Source of the DNA: Sycobia sp. Sy_11
Lineage: Eukaryota; Arthropoda; Insecta; Hymenoptera; Epichrysomallidae
Direction of reading: 5' to 3'
DNA length: 64,000 nt
Assembly (NCBI GenBank): GCA_018907035.1
Contig: JACCIC010000099.1
Span: 661,501-725,500 of the forward strand
Translations under genes and position numbers: made by a program
Part shown: piece by piece, positions 36,272 through 48,569 of the stretch
Numbering within the stretch: position 1 is the first letter of the stretch
Layout: the number at the start of each line of letters is the position of its first letter
Notes under the pieces: generated by a model
What the model was told of the DNA's origin: nothing
Database searches by the model: none
The model's input: the letters and a program-made list of their open reading frames with translations, nothing else

Positions 36272-37590
36272 GACAGACAGACAGACAGACTTTGATCATA
36301 GCATAGAATTTCTATACTTCAGTCGTCAATGCAGATATTAGTATACAAATAATCTGTAAATAACAAGAATACGAGTGAAACATTTTTGATTTACTTTATA
36401 ATTAACGTTAATTTGTATACTGAACTGTTAAATACGCGAAAAATTACTATTAATACATACGTTAGTGATGCAGTATAGTATAGTGCTAATTACAAAATTA
36501 AACCAACATTTATATCTAATATTTGTGTTGCTGATATCGAATCATTTCATTGTAGAAACTTGGAATTATTTATAACAGGGTATAATTAAGGAAATTTGGT
36601 GTGTTAGGATTAACTATTCTAGGAAGTATCTATTCCGATATAGAACATGAAGGTAAATAAATAAATCGTTAAAGTCTGACCTGCACAGTTGGAACACTTT
36701 CATTATGAACCTAATTCGACAAGAGCATTAAACGATGTATTCGAAATGATATAATTCGATCTAAATATAATATGCGATTTAAAAAAAATCGTATTAAGAC
36801 GATCGAGTAATATTTTAAGGAAAATTAAACAAGCTTAGTAACAATTATAGTAAGTAATAATAGGTATATGCATTAAATCTTCCGTCTCATCCATTGTCGG
36901 TAATTAATAATGGAAATTTAAGATGTCTGCACGACTTAATTATTATTGCCCCCTTAATTACAATTTGTGAATAAAGAATTATTGTAAGAAGAATATATGG
37001 AGGGTTTATCTTATTTCATCTACTTTTAAAAATTTATATTTTCTTTAATACCTTGTTTGAAACTATACGCTCCTTCTGGAATATGTACCGACCAAAAATT
37101 TTAAGATTTAATCTGAAACAGTCTCGGAATGGTAGGCTTTTAAGGAGCAGATGGTTGGTCGCAGGTAAGAAATAACTTTAAACGTGCAAGAATATCTCAA
37201 AATCATATCTTATGCCGTGTAAGGAATTTCAGAAACTACTGGCTCAAACTGTTAGGATGAGAATTTCTATGATTACTAGATTTTATTTAAAAAAATGGTC
37301 TACAAGGGCTATTTTTGAAAGGAATTTTACTTCTTAAACTGTTTTTCATGTATTCCTTAACTATTTGAGATTTGATGTTAAAAATTTGATAGGATAACTA
37401 TAGTAAGTGTATTATTTCCAAAAAATGCTAAATACAATTCATTTTTCAAAAATGTCCTACTGACAGATGAAAATAACCTTTAACAAAAAAACATTACTGG
37501 AATAATGCTGTACGAGCATTAAATATAACTACATATCAGAATATATAAAAGAGGAACTGTCCCAGGAAATCAACGACACACATTTTTACC
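35440..37590. other. Intron 3 of the zinc-finger gene, AT-rich
   Basis: It contains a (CA)n array (about 36193-36267) followed directly by (ACAG)n units to 36290. No other feature. Confidence 0.6.
36193..36290. repeat. (CA)n-(ACAG)n compound microsatellite
   Basis: A pure CA array of about 75 bp runs into about six ACAG units. Confidence 0.95.
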
Positions 37591-37596
37591 CCACAG

Positions 37597-37940
37597 GTCC
37601 CCGGACTATACGTCGGCGATGCGACCAGGTGGGGTGATGCCCGCCTTCCCGGGCTCCGCGGAATCCCAATTCGGTAACGCCCGGGCCCAGGCGAGCAGCG
37701 CTGCGGCGGCCGCGGCCGCAGCCAGTCAGCAGCAGGCGTTGCGCAACGGTGGCGTCGGCGGCGGTGGCACTTCTTCCTCGTCCAGGCCGGGCTCGGTCTC
37801 GAAGGCGACCAATACAGGCGAGCCCACGGCAAAGGCATTTGCCTGCACCGTGTGTGGCAAGGGCCTGGCCCGCAAGGACAAGCTCGTCATCCACATGCGC
37901 ATACACACCGGCGAGAAGCCCTACTCCTGCGAAGTTTGTG
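37597..37940 (+). CDS. Zinc-finger gene exon with C2H2 finger 1 and start of finger 2
   Basis: The exon starts at the acceptor ccacag and completes the Trp codon ([18 protein letters not shown]). It has an eight-Ala run, a Gly/Ser-rich stretch, and then [20 protein letters not shown] and [14 protein letters not shown]. Finger 1 uses C264, C267, H280 and H284 (ZAD-form numbering) with 12 residues between Cys and His pairs. TGEKPY is the canonical linker to finger 2, whose two Cys (292, 295) are the last complete codons but one. The donor TGTG|gtaagt at 37940/37941 leaves phase 1 and cuts finger 2 right after its Cys pair. Confidence 0.92.
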
Positions 37941-37988
37941 GTAAGTACCTCTCTATACGCGCCCCCTTCTCATCCTGTATAGAGCAAC

Positions 37989-37991
<3 letters not shown>

Positions 37992-38036
<45 letters not shown>
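37992..38036. repeat. (GA)n microsatellite in intron 4
   Basis: Pure GA array of about 45 bp, close to the splice donor. Confidence 0.95.
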
Positions 38037-38038
<2 letters not shown>

Positions 38039-38715
38039 ATACTCAATTTCTAGTGTTGGAGAAAGAGAGGGGGCTTTTATGTGCGCGGGGAATCGGAGAG
38101 CAGGGGAATGAGTGCAAGAAATAATGCGAGGATACGGAGTGAGCACATTTTGCTCCTCGCCACTGCTCCCATTCTTTGTGTGAAGGAATGTAATTAATAT
38201 TCGCTCCTTTATATATATAGTTCTCTTAGAGAGGCGGAAAAATTTCAAGTTAAGCTGGAATTAATGATTCTTGGTTGTAAAAACGCGTGGATTTGATCGC
38301 TTAAAATTTGCTTTGTTCAGCGGTACCTTGTTTAAGAAACCTTTTGCAATAGTGCAAATTAGTTCCGAGAAATAACTTCAACTCGGAATGTAGACCAATT
38401 GGTTTAGTTACTGGCAGTCAGTCGCAAGACGTTTCTTTACGAAATTCTGTTAATGGGTTTATGCTAAATAAAAAAAAATTGCGCAGTTGATAACCTAGCA
38501 TAGTTAAGAATATGCTAGAAATCCAAATCCAAATATATGCAAAATATGTAAAAAAAACTTCACTTTAGTTTATTGTGGAATTTTAAATTTCATTAAATAC
38601 AGCTTGAACTCGATGATATTTATATTAATTTCTAATTATGCAGGATGTCCAATTTCTATGATCTTCGGAACCAAATAAGCTAGAATTTTATTGATGTACA
38701 CATTCTAATCTTCAG

Positions 38716-38974
38716 GTAAAGCATTCGCAAGGAGAGATAAACTTGTAATCCACATGAACAAATTACGACATCGGCCGGGCGTCGCCTCACTTTCAACGCC
38801 TTCCGTTACAAACTTACACAATGACCAACAGCAGCAGCAGCAAACCCAACAGCAGCAATCGCAACAGCAACGTCCAGACAGCACTCAAAAACCTAAAGAG
38901 GAACCAGTCAGCTGGGCTTGTGAATTATGTGGACGAGCATTAGCTACTCGCGAAGAATGGTCCCAACATGCTAG
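38716..38974 (+). CDS. Zinc-finger gene exon with rest of finger 2, poly-Gln and most of finger 3
   Basis: After the acceptor cttcag at 38715 the frame continues GKAFARRDKLVIHMNKLRH, which completes finger 2 with H308 and H314, an HX5H spacing. A linker with LSTPSVTNLHND and two poly-Gln runs (DNA about 38829-38870) leads to WACELCGRALATREEWSQHA, finger 3 (C364, C367, H380). The donor is CTAG|gtaatc at 38974/38975, phase 2, so the last His of finger 3 comes from the next exon. Fingers 1 and 2 are close copies (GKxxARxDKLVIHM), which suggests an old duplication. Confidence 0.92.
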
Positions 38975-38979
38975 GTAAT

Positions 38980-39725
38980 CATAAAACCTTTCTAGTGTTA
39001 TTTAGTCTAAAACGCACTAGTGACAGATTTAATCCACATTGAGCGAGACGACTTTGATTACCTTCAGAATGAGATCTATAAACTTTTAGGGTTGCATGCC
39101 TCTACATTCTCAAAATATGAATTATACTGCTCACTATTTTAATCAGTTTTTAATAACAGATTCGCAAAAGATTGGTATTATAACAAACGTATCTTCTTAA
39201 TTATTGCCACTTGAAGGATAGTTGATGTCTACCTAATTACAATTCTTATCTACATAACTAATTAACTTTTAATTTAACTTTGATTGATCTAACTGTTATT
39301 AAGAATAACTAAAAAACTATTCATTTGAAGACTTGCGGTCCTTAGATCTTTCTTTCTTTGAATTGGGCATCATAAGTAGAGATTTACTGAAAGAAATCCT
39401 TTTCTAGAACATATCCAACTTGATTAATTGTTAATTGTAAATAACAGCATCATATTTTGGAAATCGAAATGCGTTTGGTCTTAAAACTTGACTGGGTTCA
39501 TTTTAGAGGTAATCAGAGCTACTGTAATTAATTACATCTTTGCATTTGAAACTTATGAAAAACGATAATGTATATTATAATAATGCTTAGCTATTAATTG
39601 ATTGTTCCAAAGATTTCTTGATATCATTCCTATCACTAACTCAAAAATTATTTATCTTCCTGTCAAAAATAAGAACCTCGTGACAAAGATCCCCTGCCAA
39701 CATAACTATATGAGACTTTGAAAAT
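38980..39725. other. Intron 5 of the zinc-finger gene
   Basis: AT-rich, no further feature. It ends with ttgatag at 39731, a somewhat purine-rich acceptor. Confidence 0.6.
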
Positions 39726-39731
39726 TGATAG

Positions 39732-40023
39732 ATCCCATCTGGAGGCTTCGGGTCCGCCGCAGCACGCGGCCGCCTACTTTCCGGGCTCGGTGGCACCGCC
39801 GCAACCTTATTCGGCGGAGAGACACCACTGCATGATGTGCCGCACTGACTTCACGGACAAGACCGAGTTCATCCTCCACGTGCGCTCGCACTTCGACCCG
39901 CATGCCCAGCAGGCAGCGGTTGCGGCCGCAGCGGCAGCCGCTGCTGCCTCCGTGAAACCGGACCCGGCCACGGCGGAGCTCATCGCCCGCGGCCTCGCCG
40001 ATCCGACCGGACTCTGCAGCTAG
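39732..40023 (+). CDS. Zinc-finger gene, last coding exon with finger 4
   Basis: The junction restores an Arg codon and the H-A-R-S-H of finger 3 (H380, H384), which strongly supports the splice. Then SHLEASGPPQHAAAYFPGSV leads to HHCMMCRTDFTDKTEFILHV and RSH, finger 4 (C415, C418, H431, H435). A nine-Ala run and KPDPATAELIARGLADPTGL precede the stop TAG at 40021-40023. Fingers 3 and 4 lack TGEKP linkers and stand alone, so DNA contact is probably mainly by fingers 1-2. The exon is GC-rich, and GC-rich 3' UTR sequence continues to about 40220. Confidence 0.92.
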
Positions 40024-40868
40024 AACCTCCTCGAGCTGCGTCGTCGGCACTGCCTGCCCTACAGTGCACTCGCGCCCCCGATCCGCGTGCTGCCGTAACG
40101 ACTGCACCGCGATCCCGGCGACGCGCGCTCAAAGCGGCTTTGAAAGCCCGGCCGGCGGGGCGGGGCCCGTCTCCACTGAGGTGCTCCGAGCGAACTGTGT
40201 GCCGTAAATAGGCGAGCCAGGGTGGCGATCCGGAGCGCGGAACAGTTTTGGCTGAGCTTATAGCGTTCGATGCCAACGAGAGTCATGAATCTCCGGGATC
40301 ATGTAGGGAGAATTTATGACGGGACAGCTGCGATCGGATCGGGATTAGAGCAGGAGGCATATCCGATGGCGCAAGGTCGCTCACTTCAATTGAAACTTTC
40401 TGAAACATTTCATTGGCATGTCTTTAAAGGGTTGCGTATACTTGTTACGGAATGGGAAATTTTGTTCGTTTGATGGATAAAGTACAATCGAGAAATGTCT
40501 TTTTTAAGAGACGCGATAACGTCTGATACATGAAGTAGTTGCGTTTTATTATTGAAAAAGATCTTTTTAATGATTTGTTATTTTTAGAAATGAAAGTTAA
40601 TCGCTTGAAGGGAGAAGTAAAAATTAGATATCGCTATTCTATTATCCTTTGCTAGTTTAGCCTTCATTATTTTAACAAAACCGTTTTACGAATATTGGCA
40701 AAAAACATTTACTTTTTTCTAACAGAATATTGACGCCAATACAAAGGTTTTATTTTTTAAGAATCTAATAGTGATTAAGCTTAATAAGCAGCTTTAAGAT
40801 CATTCTAACTTTGTCTGACGCAAATATATTGCATCGAAATATCAAACAGTACAAAAATACTAAATAAA
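40024..40868 (+). other. Probable 3' UTR of the zinc-finger gene
   Basis: GC-rich without frames in the same phase at first, then AT-rich. AATAAA occurs at 40863-40868; it is the first I noticed, but the true end is not known. Confidence 0.4.
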
Positions 40869-40869
40869 A

Positions 40870-43800
40870 GCGAAAGGAGGGGTATATCGAAAACAAGAAA
40901 ATATATTTCTTAATGCAAAGTCTGTTATTGATTTAACATAATTTTAATTTCTTTCAAAAATTATGTTTTTTTAATTTTCGGTTTTTCAATAATATAATTT
41001 TTGGAAATAATACATAGTGTAAATTTTCAAGTTTTATATGTAACATTAATTTGATATACTTTGAACAAGTAATTGATTCTATTAATATTTTTGTTAACAA
41101 TTTAGTAACAAAAATAAAAATTTATGAACCAATAGGAAATTTTTTTATGTATAGCAAAGAAACATTTATTATTTTTCTCGTAGAGTAGCTATTTTAAATA
41201 GTTTGTTGAGAAACAGCTCTATTTAAACATAGTGAATACAGTTTTACATATACCTGAAAACGTTTTCCTGTTTTACTCATTACCAATTGATTTATATATA
41301 TGCATTATAAGAATTTATAGGAATCAAAAATTAAATATCCAAAAATGTTAAAGATTATTTACTCGCGTTTTAATTTTTTTTATATCTATATAAGTCGACA
41401 TTTTTTGTTTTCCATATACTGATTTTAAGGTGACTTCATCATTTTTATTAATATAGAAATTGATATAAAACAAATATTTATATAATTTCTTTTAAGTATT
41501 TAGTTTTTTAATGTCATAAAGAAATATGGAAATAGTTCAGACAAAAAACTACATTTCTCAATTAGGAATTTTATTATGAAAACGATAAAATAAAGAAAAT
41601 AGATGAGATTCATGATATAAATCTTTAAGAAAAATTAATAAAGACAGCATGTGTGTTGCGTAATAATAATAATGGTAAGCGTGTTGTAATATCTATCGTA
41701 CCGCGAAGATCATGTCAAGACCACTTGAGAGCAAGTAATTTCGATCATAATAACTAAAGCCATCTTAAAATCAGTACATTCTTTCTTGTACAAAAATATT
41801 TTCAGTTTTGCAGAAAATTTTTGAATTCATAAATTCTCAGTTTCTTATTATGATATTGAACTTTCGTAATAGAATAACGCATGGTTACAGAATTTATAAG
41901 CGATTATCTTTGATTAAAAGTTTAATCTAATGTTGTAATAATTTATACATCATTAATAAAATCACTAGCAACAAATATGGAAATATAAGTTCCTCGCTTT
42001 ATATTTTACAGGGAAATTGTAAATACTTTGTATACTTTATATTTTAATATGATCGAAATAATTATTAGAATAGAATTGCATTATTTTCAGCTCAATTTAT
42101 AAAGCGTCCATGGGTCTAATCATATGATTTCAGGAAAAATTTATTCTTACAGAAAATTAAATAATATATCAAAAGCAACTTTAGCAGAGTTTCGTAAAAT
42201 TTAAGATGTCGTATTGCCACACGTTCATCAGAAGACAATGTTGGATTGATCTAATGTTTTCTAATAATTTTAATTGATTTGTTTTGAGAAAATATATAAC
42301 TGAAATTAGTTTTCAGTAACATTTATTTTCTCGAAATAATTCTGTAATTGGGATAAAAGTTTAGCTATATAGAATGAAGTTGAAGCATAACTTCAAATTA
42401 TTGTCGAAATAATTGGAATTTTTAATTTATATACGATAAGTTTATTGTCCATTTTTTAACAAATTTTTAAATGAATTATTTGCTCAATTTTTTATAGAAA
42501 TGAATAGATATTATTGAATATATCCTGAGAAGATGAAATTACATTAAGCGTCCAAGGTGAAATATTAAAAAATTTACCTGATGCACGGTTTTATATTCGT
42601 ATAAATGTTTGAAATAATAGTTTAGTGAATATACAAAATACTTTTAGGTTATGTATACTATGTAATGTATACTATTGAAGCGTTTTGTTGATTTATTCGT
42701 CCCTGACAAAAATAGCTTGGTATAGAATTTAGAATACCTTGTAAATTCTCTTCGTAAATTCCTAATATTATAAATTAAGACTTTTCAATTTGTAAATCTA
42801 GACCATTAAATAATGTACGAGTTTTTGCGAATGAAATAGTGATAATAGATTTTTATTATAAAATGTTATCTTTTTGTTACTTCCATTAATTGTAAATGTA
42901 GAGCATAAACTGTAAATGGTTTATATAGAAGTGCAAAATAAATTGTGCCTCCTCCCTCGCATGATGACGTGCTATGTTGAATTTTTTCTATTAAAAGTTT
43001 ACGATAAGTGTCGACTGTCGCGGTGCTTTTTTAATATATTATTTTAGCATAGTTCTCTAATCATAATATGATTTGAATTATGTAACGTAAAAATTTAAAA
43101 ATAATTTTTCTCTCGAATGTATTGCATAAATTCTGTGAAAAAGTCACAGACAAGAATTTGTTCACATAAAATTTTATTGTAAAAAGTCAAAGTAAATGTA
43201 TTGCAATGGAGAGGGCAATGCGAATGTGCAATGACAAGTATAAAAATAGAAATTTACTGGAAAGAGACGGATGGAGAAAAAATTGCGTTTGAAAAGATGT
43301 ACATATGTTTCAAAATACATATGGTGCCTTCTGCTTGACTTTGTCTTTAATATAAAGTATATATAGCGCGTGCTTGGGAGGCACATTAGCCATCGCGCTT
43401 AAAACGTGCGCAATATTAGTAAGTTTTGGAAGTACTTTCTCATTTCGTAGAGAATTAATATCATTTTTTGTAATCATGTTTTTAATTCCTGTACATGAAT
43501 TACTTACAAAGTATGAACAACTGAGTGACTTTTATACTGTTAAAGTCTCACAACTAAACTGAGCCAGTCAGTATGATACTGCCATAATCAAGAAATAAAA
43601 TGTATGCTCATTATACCTTTATAAATAAATCATATTAAATAATTTATGCGTTCAAACTTTTTACTGTTTACCAGGTATCGTTTTATTGTAATTATCAACA
43701 ATTAATTATAATATATAGTATACATCAACTTTTACTATTATAAGAAATGACTTTACCTCGATCATATTAATTTATGCCTAATGCTTGGATTTTCATACAA

Positions 43801-44930
43801 TGTAATATATTCCTTAATTTAAATACGAGATTATGCATAAGTGAAATTCCAAATTTTTAATTTTGCAGTAAAGTTTTTTTATTAAATTAATACTATTTAA
43901 TACCTATTATAATAATATTTAAACCTAATCATCATTATTTTATTTATATTAATGCATTTGTAATAAGTACATAGTACGTATATAGTAGGAGCGCCTGCGT
44001 TGAAAGTCCAATGTTCGTTCGTGTAATAGTCAGACATAATAGATACACTATTTAAATTTAGCTAAAAATTAAAATGCCATGCAGTTTTTACAACAGAATG
44101 CAGAAAAACACTTATTCGTACGTATTAAAACTTTTATTTACTATATTATTAAATATTAATAAAATACATGAAATCAATTTTATAATAAAAAGTAATTGTA
44201 AAAGAAATACAGCATTCTAAAAATGTTAAATTGTAAATATTAAATTTTTTATCTACCGTGATCGTTTACTGCTTGTCCTCCTAGGTTGATTGATGAACGT
44301 ATTTCATCATTTTAAAACTGATTAACTCGCGATTCGCCATTAATTTTAAAAGAAAGTGTTCGCATAGAAAAGTCACTTGGTCTTTAATTTCCGCCAAATC
44401 TGTTTCCGCGACTAGAATATTTGTGAGGAGGGGGATTACGAAATTTTTTAGAAACTTAACCGTACCTAATAAAAATATAGAATTAAATTAAATCATACCG
44501 CTTAGTCGTATCTAAGAAGGATTGGCCTTGACGTCTGAGGCAACTAACCACCACTCCTGATATTCAAAGGGAGTTTGAAATTGTCTTTTTATACCCCAGT
44601 AGCAGGTCAAATCTCTTCTCGAGGCTAACTGTCCGTGTGCAATGAACGTCCAACAAATCAAAATTCCTTCCACTTATATATATATATATAAGTGGATTGC
44701 CTCAATAATTTTTCGTCTATTACAAAACTGCGCTGGAGATATAAAAATACCGAACCGGCCGTTCGATCGATTAAAATCTAAATATTAGTTGCATCGAATG
44801 CCAGACCCTCAAAATCACCGCAGGGCGTTTTTATAAACTGTAAATTAAACATCGTGATGCGTATAGACATTCACCCAGTAAAATTAACATTAAATAGTGC
44901 AAACTATAGAACAAATGTTAGCTGATAGCT
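40870..44930. other. AT-rich intergenic sequence
   Basis: No supported gene in about 4 kb. A short frame at 43374-43562 does not start with ATG and has no motif. At 44670-44695 there is a perfect 26-bp palindrome with CCACTT arms around a TA tract. Confidence 0.55.
44670..44695. repeat. 26-bp palindrome, CCACTT-(AT)7-AAGTGG
   Basis: The arms CCACTT and AAGTGG are exact complements and the centre is pure TA, so the whole can extrude as a cruciform. Confidence 0.85.
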
Positions 44931-44944
44931 AGAATATATTTTTT

Positions 44945-45235
44945 TTATTTTAATTGATAAATATTTTTATCGGGCTTACAATCTTTATAATATAATATAT
45001 TAACTAAAATAATAACAGTCAGACTTGTTTATTAACACCCCCAAAGAATCTGAAATAAAACTTATTACTGAAAATAAATTAGATTAACAATTAAAAATAA
45101 TAAAATAAAAATAATAAAAATAATAAACTATATTCTATGTTAGTGAAGGACAACCTGACTGCCCCCACCACCTTATTTTCTCTTGTGCTGTCTGACGTTT
45201 CGAACCGCTACGGTTCATCCTCAGGAACTAAACGG
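44945..45235 (-). repeat. Dispersed repeat with hammerhead-like core, copy 2 (Penelope-like?)
   Basis: On the minus strand it reads collinearly with 15835-16150. The core at 45224-45194 is CTGAGGA, a hairpin with arms GAACC/GGTTC, then GAAACGTC. This is the conserved hammerhead ribozyme pattern CUGANGA - stem II - GAAA. Then follow GGGGGCAGTCAGGTTGTCC (about 45172-45154), TTTTCAGTAATAAG, TTTCAGATTC, AATAAACAAG and CCGATAAAAATATTTAT. Penelope-like elements carry hammerhead motifs in their pseudo-LTRs. I did not find a closed stem III by eye, so activity is uncertain. Confidence 0.6.
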
Positions 45236-45274
45236 AACTAAACATCTAACTGGGTTCAGTTTATTCTTTTCAGT

Positions 45275-45480
45275 ATTTTTATTTTATTTTATTATTTTTA
45301 ATTTTTATTCTCATTTATTTTTAGTAATAAATTTTATCTGAGATTCTTCGGGGGTAATAATAAACAAGGACAACCTGACTCATTATTGTTGTTGAGATAT
45401 TATATTATAAAGACTGTAAGACAGATTAAAATATTTATTAATTTAATTCAAAACAGTCGACTTAAGTACAATTTTTAATA
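45275..45480 (+). repeat. Dispersed repeat, copy 3 (tail only), inverted to copy 2
   Basis: TTTTTAGTAATAAATTTTAT, GAGATTCTTCGGGGG, AATAAACAAGGACAACCTGA and AAAATATTTATTAATTTAAT on the plus strand are the complement-order match of 45120-44945. Copies 2 and 3 thus form an inverted pair with arms of roughly 175 bp around a spacer holding the hammerhead-like core. Confidence 0.7.
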
Positions 45481-45489
45481 TTAGAATAT

Positions 45490-46440
45490 ATTTTGTAAAA
45501 TCAATTTACCCTTTTTTTTACCTGTTCATTACGTGGGCTCCTATAAAATATTCATAGTCAACATAAGAAACTCGTATATTAATATATATATATATATATA
45601 TAAATAAGACTTCGTGGACTTTCTCATTTAGTTCACTATTATCAACAATAATGAAATATATTATTCTCATATTTTATATACGGTCGGTCAAAAACTGAAT
45701 ATACAACTTTTTTGAAGTTTTAATGAGTTCTGGAATTGACAAAGTTCGTCTATAATATCTATTTTCTGGTTATGAACAAATTAAGTCTAAACATAATGAT
45801 CATTCCATGTACTTTCCCTTTCTTCTTTATTTGCTATATGTGTACTATTATGCATCCAAGATTTAAAATACATATGTACAAATAAATACATATTATAATC
45901 TGTATAGATATTCGCGTGTAACATCAAAATTATAGATTTTTTATTATAAATTTGTTTCTGGATGTTATTATTGTATAATTGCAGTATATGTTAAAATATT
46001 TTTTTTAAAGTTATTGAACGTCGCTTTATTTATGCTTCCAAATATCGGTGCTAATTAGCGGCGGGGGACTACGATGTGTTTGTAAACAAAGCACATATAA
46101 ATTATTACAGCGGTGCTTGTGTTAATATGTTAAAATAGTAATCATTATAGTAAAAGTGTATAACAATTGATTAGCAAAAATATGATATAAAATTTTAATA
46201 ATTCAAGAAATGAGTGGGTGTAATATTTTGTGAAAAAACATAGTTTCTAATGTTATGTTCACCTATTTTAAATTTCCGAAATTTTAGTATAAAAATTCGT
46301 AGATTTCTTCGTAATCTATCAACAAGAGCAGCTACCTGTTTTTTGATCATTAAAAATACAATTTTCAAAAGTTCGTACAAAATGTATTACTCTTCTATAT
46401 GAGGCATATAAGAACAAATACACATACATGCATCCATACA
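45490..46440. other. AT-rich intergenic sequence
   Basis: Contains a TA tract at 45580-45601; no gene seen. Confidence 0.55.
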
Positions 46441-46495
46441 GGAATAGGGTGTAATTCTTGTGGAATGCTTGCCGAGCGCCTGCGCCTAATGTATA

Positions 46496-46527
<32 letters not shown>

Positions 46528-46979
46528 TGTGTGCGTGTGTACTTTATACGATGAGGGCGCAGCGTCAACTACGACGAACCGATCGTAGCGCACGCTGCCA
46601 TCACATTGGGAACTCGAGAATTGCTATATACCATGTGGTACATACCCATCAGCGCTTTGCAGTTGCGTGAGTCCGCATGTATTATATATATATATATATC
46701 CGAGTGGATAACCGCCAGCTTATGGGACCCATACCAAGCGCGCGCGATTCGCGCCCAGATAAACTACATTATGAATTCTGTGTTTGTACGCTAGAGAGCT
46801 TCTGCACGATACCTGCCGATACACTCTTTCTTTCGGATTTCGTCTCTGTAGATCGGCGTGAGCTCACGTACCCGTGGGACTATATATATAGAGTTCGACG
46901 ATGTTCGGTCCATTTTGCTCTTGGAAAGGTATAAGAATATATATTTATACACACACACGCGCGCGCGCACACACATACG

Positions 46980-47072
<93 letters not shown>

Positions 47073-47110
47073 GGAAATCATGGGAATAGCGAGCGCTTCG
47101 TTATCGGATA
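46440..47110. promoter_or_regulatory. GC-rich island 6, intergenic
   Basis: It has (GC)n-(TG)n (46498-46530), CA and GC words near 46950, a TA array (46984-47027) directly followed by a GA array (47038-47069). No gene is supported; the frames follow the repeats. Confidence 0.35.
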
Positions 47111-47119
47111 TTCGAGATC

Positions 47120-47830
47120 GTCGGATGACCTTTTCTCCCCCGTGGTAGAATTTTCATTGGGTGGCCGTGTTCTGAAACTGCAAGGCATGTACTCGTCGCA
47201 ATTGTTTTTCCTTTTTTTGTATTAATTTTTTCTTTTTTGCAATATATGGTATACAGGACTGGAACATTAAATCTCGTGCTTTTCACAAGGCTTACCATGT
47301 TAGCAGCGTTTATTTCTTCTCGTGAGTTACGATTTCAATTATTGATATATTGTACTAAATTCATAAATATTATTATGTAAGTTGTGTATGTATGTGTGTG
47401 TTCTCTGTAAAAAGTTTGTCTTTACGTAAGAATCAAGAATTGACTTTATTAAGTTTTAATCTTGTTCTTATTTACAATTCATGGTTTCTTTCAAAAAGGA
47501 CAACCCAGTACAACCTGAGGAATAAGCAAAAATACAGTAAGGAATAATTTCTGTCATTGAGTAAATATATATCGGTGTATGTTCATAAAAGCTATTTCTA
47601 TTTCATAGAAATACTTATTATGGAAAAATCGCAAACAAAATAATTTTACTAAATGATTTGATTTCTATGCGAATATCTCGCGCTACTGTTTTATTTATAC
47701 AATCCTGTCGGTTGTGCAATAGCTAGAACTGCAACTTTGAATATAACTCTAATATATATTACAAATACAGAAATGGCGTAAATCAAGCAGGTAACTCTTT
47801 TAACGCCAATTAAGGCGATATTCTTATATA
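47120..47830. other. AT-rich intergenic sequence
   Basis: No feature found. Confidence 0.5.
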
Positions 47831-47839
47831 CTATATATA

Positions 47840-48020
47840 GGATGATCGATCGGAGAGGAGCAGGCGCGAGATTTTTTGCTCGCATATACTTTGTGGCTTT
47901 TTCCCACAGGTCACGGAACGCACCACGGAGCTAACGCTGCGTGGGCGGACATCTGGAAAGTATATATAGGAGCTACGGAGGAAAGGTATATAAAAAAACT
48001 ATTTCGCGGTGCATATGTGC

Positions 48021-48072
<52 letters not shown>

Positions 48073-48560
48073 TACATAGAACCCATAGAAGGCGATCGCG
48101 AGGGGTGTGATCACGAGGCGAAGGAACGGCTATAGTTGTTGCGCCACCTGTGCGCGAATCAAAGGTTATAGATCTATGCAGAACGTATGTAGAGGAAAGA
48201 GTGAAGCGAATCATTCGAAAGGAGAGATAAAGAACGGGGGAGAGCAGCGATGTTCTCAGAGCGGTGTTTTCCGCTCGACATTTAGTTCTCGATCGTATAC
48301 CTCTCAGCCTCTCTGTGTCTCTCTCTGATTCGCTATCTCGAGCTCGAAACATTCCCCTTTGCATCATCGGTGCAGCTTTGTTCGACATAATTGGCCCTGG
48401 ATGGAAGAAAATTGTGCAGCTTTCTTGCTCTCGCGTTGCTCCCCTCCCCCTCTCGGTCGCACCGGGCGGTTTATATAAAGTGCTATTATGGATAAAATAT
48501 GTCGAACGAAGGGAGTGCTCATGCGCTCATCGACGTAACATTGTACTTAGATTCGAATCA
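47840..48560. promoter_or_regulatory. GC-rich island 7, intergenic
   Basis: GC-richer block with a TA array (48024-48070) and CT-rich words near 48300. No protein features. Confidence 0.3.
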
Positions 48561-48569
48561 CGTTAAGAA

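Noticed and set aside
39706..40286. Minus-strand frames opposite the last zinc-finger exon
   Set aside because: Antisense of GC-rich coding sequence and 3' UTR; Arg-rich and without motifs.
43374..43562. Short hydrophobic frame
   Set aside because: It does not begin with ATG, has no motif and lies in AT-rich intergenic DNA.
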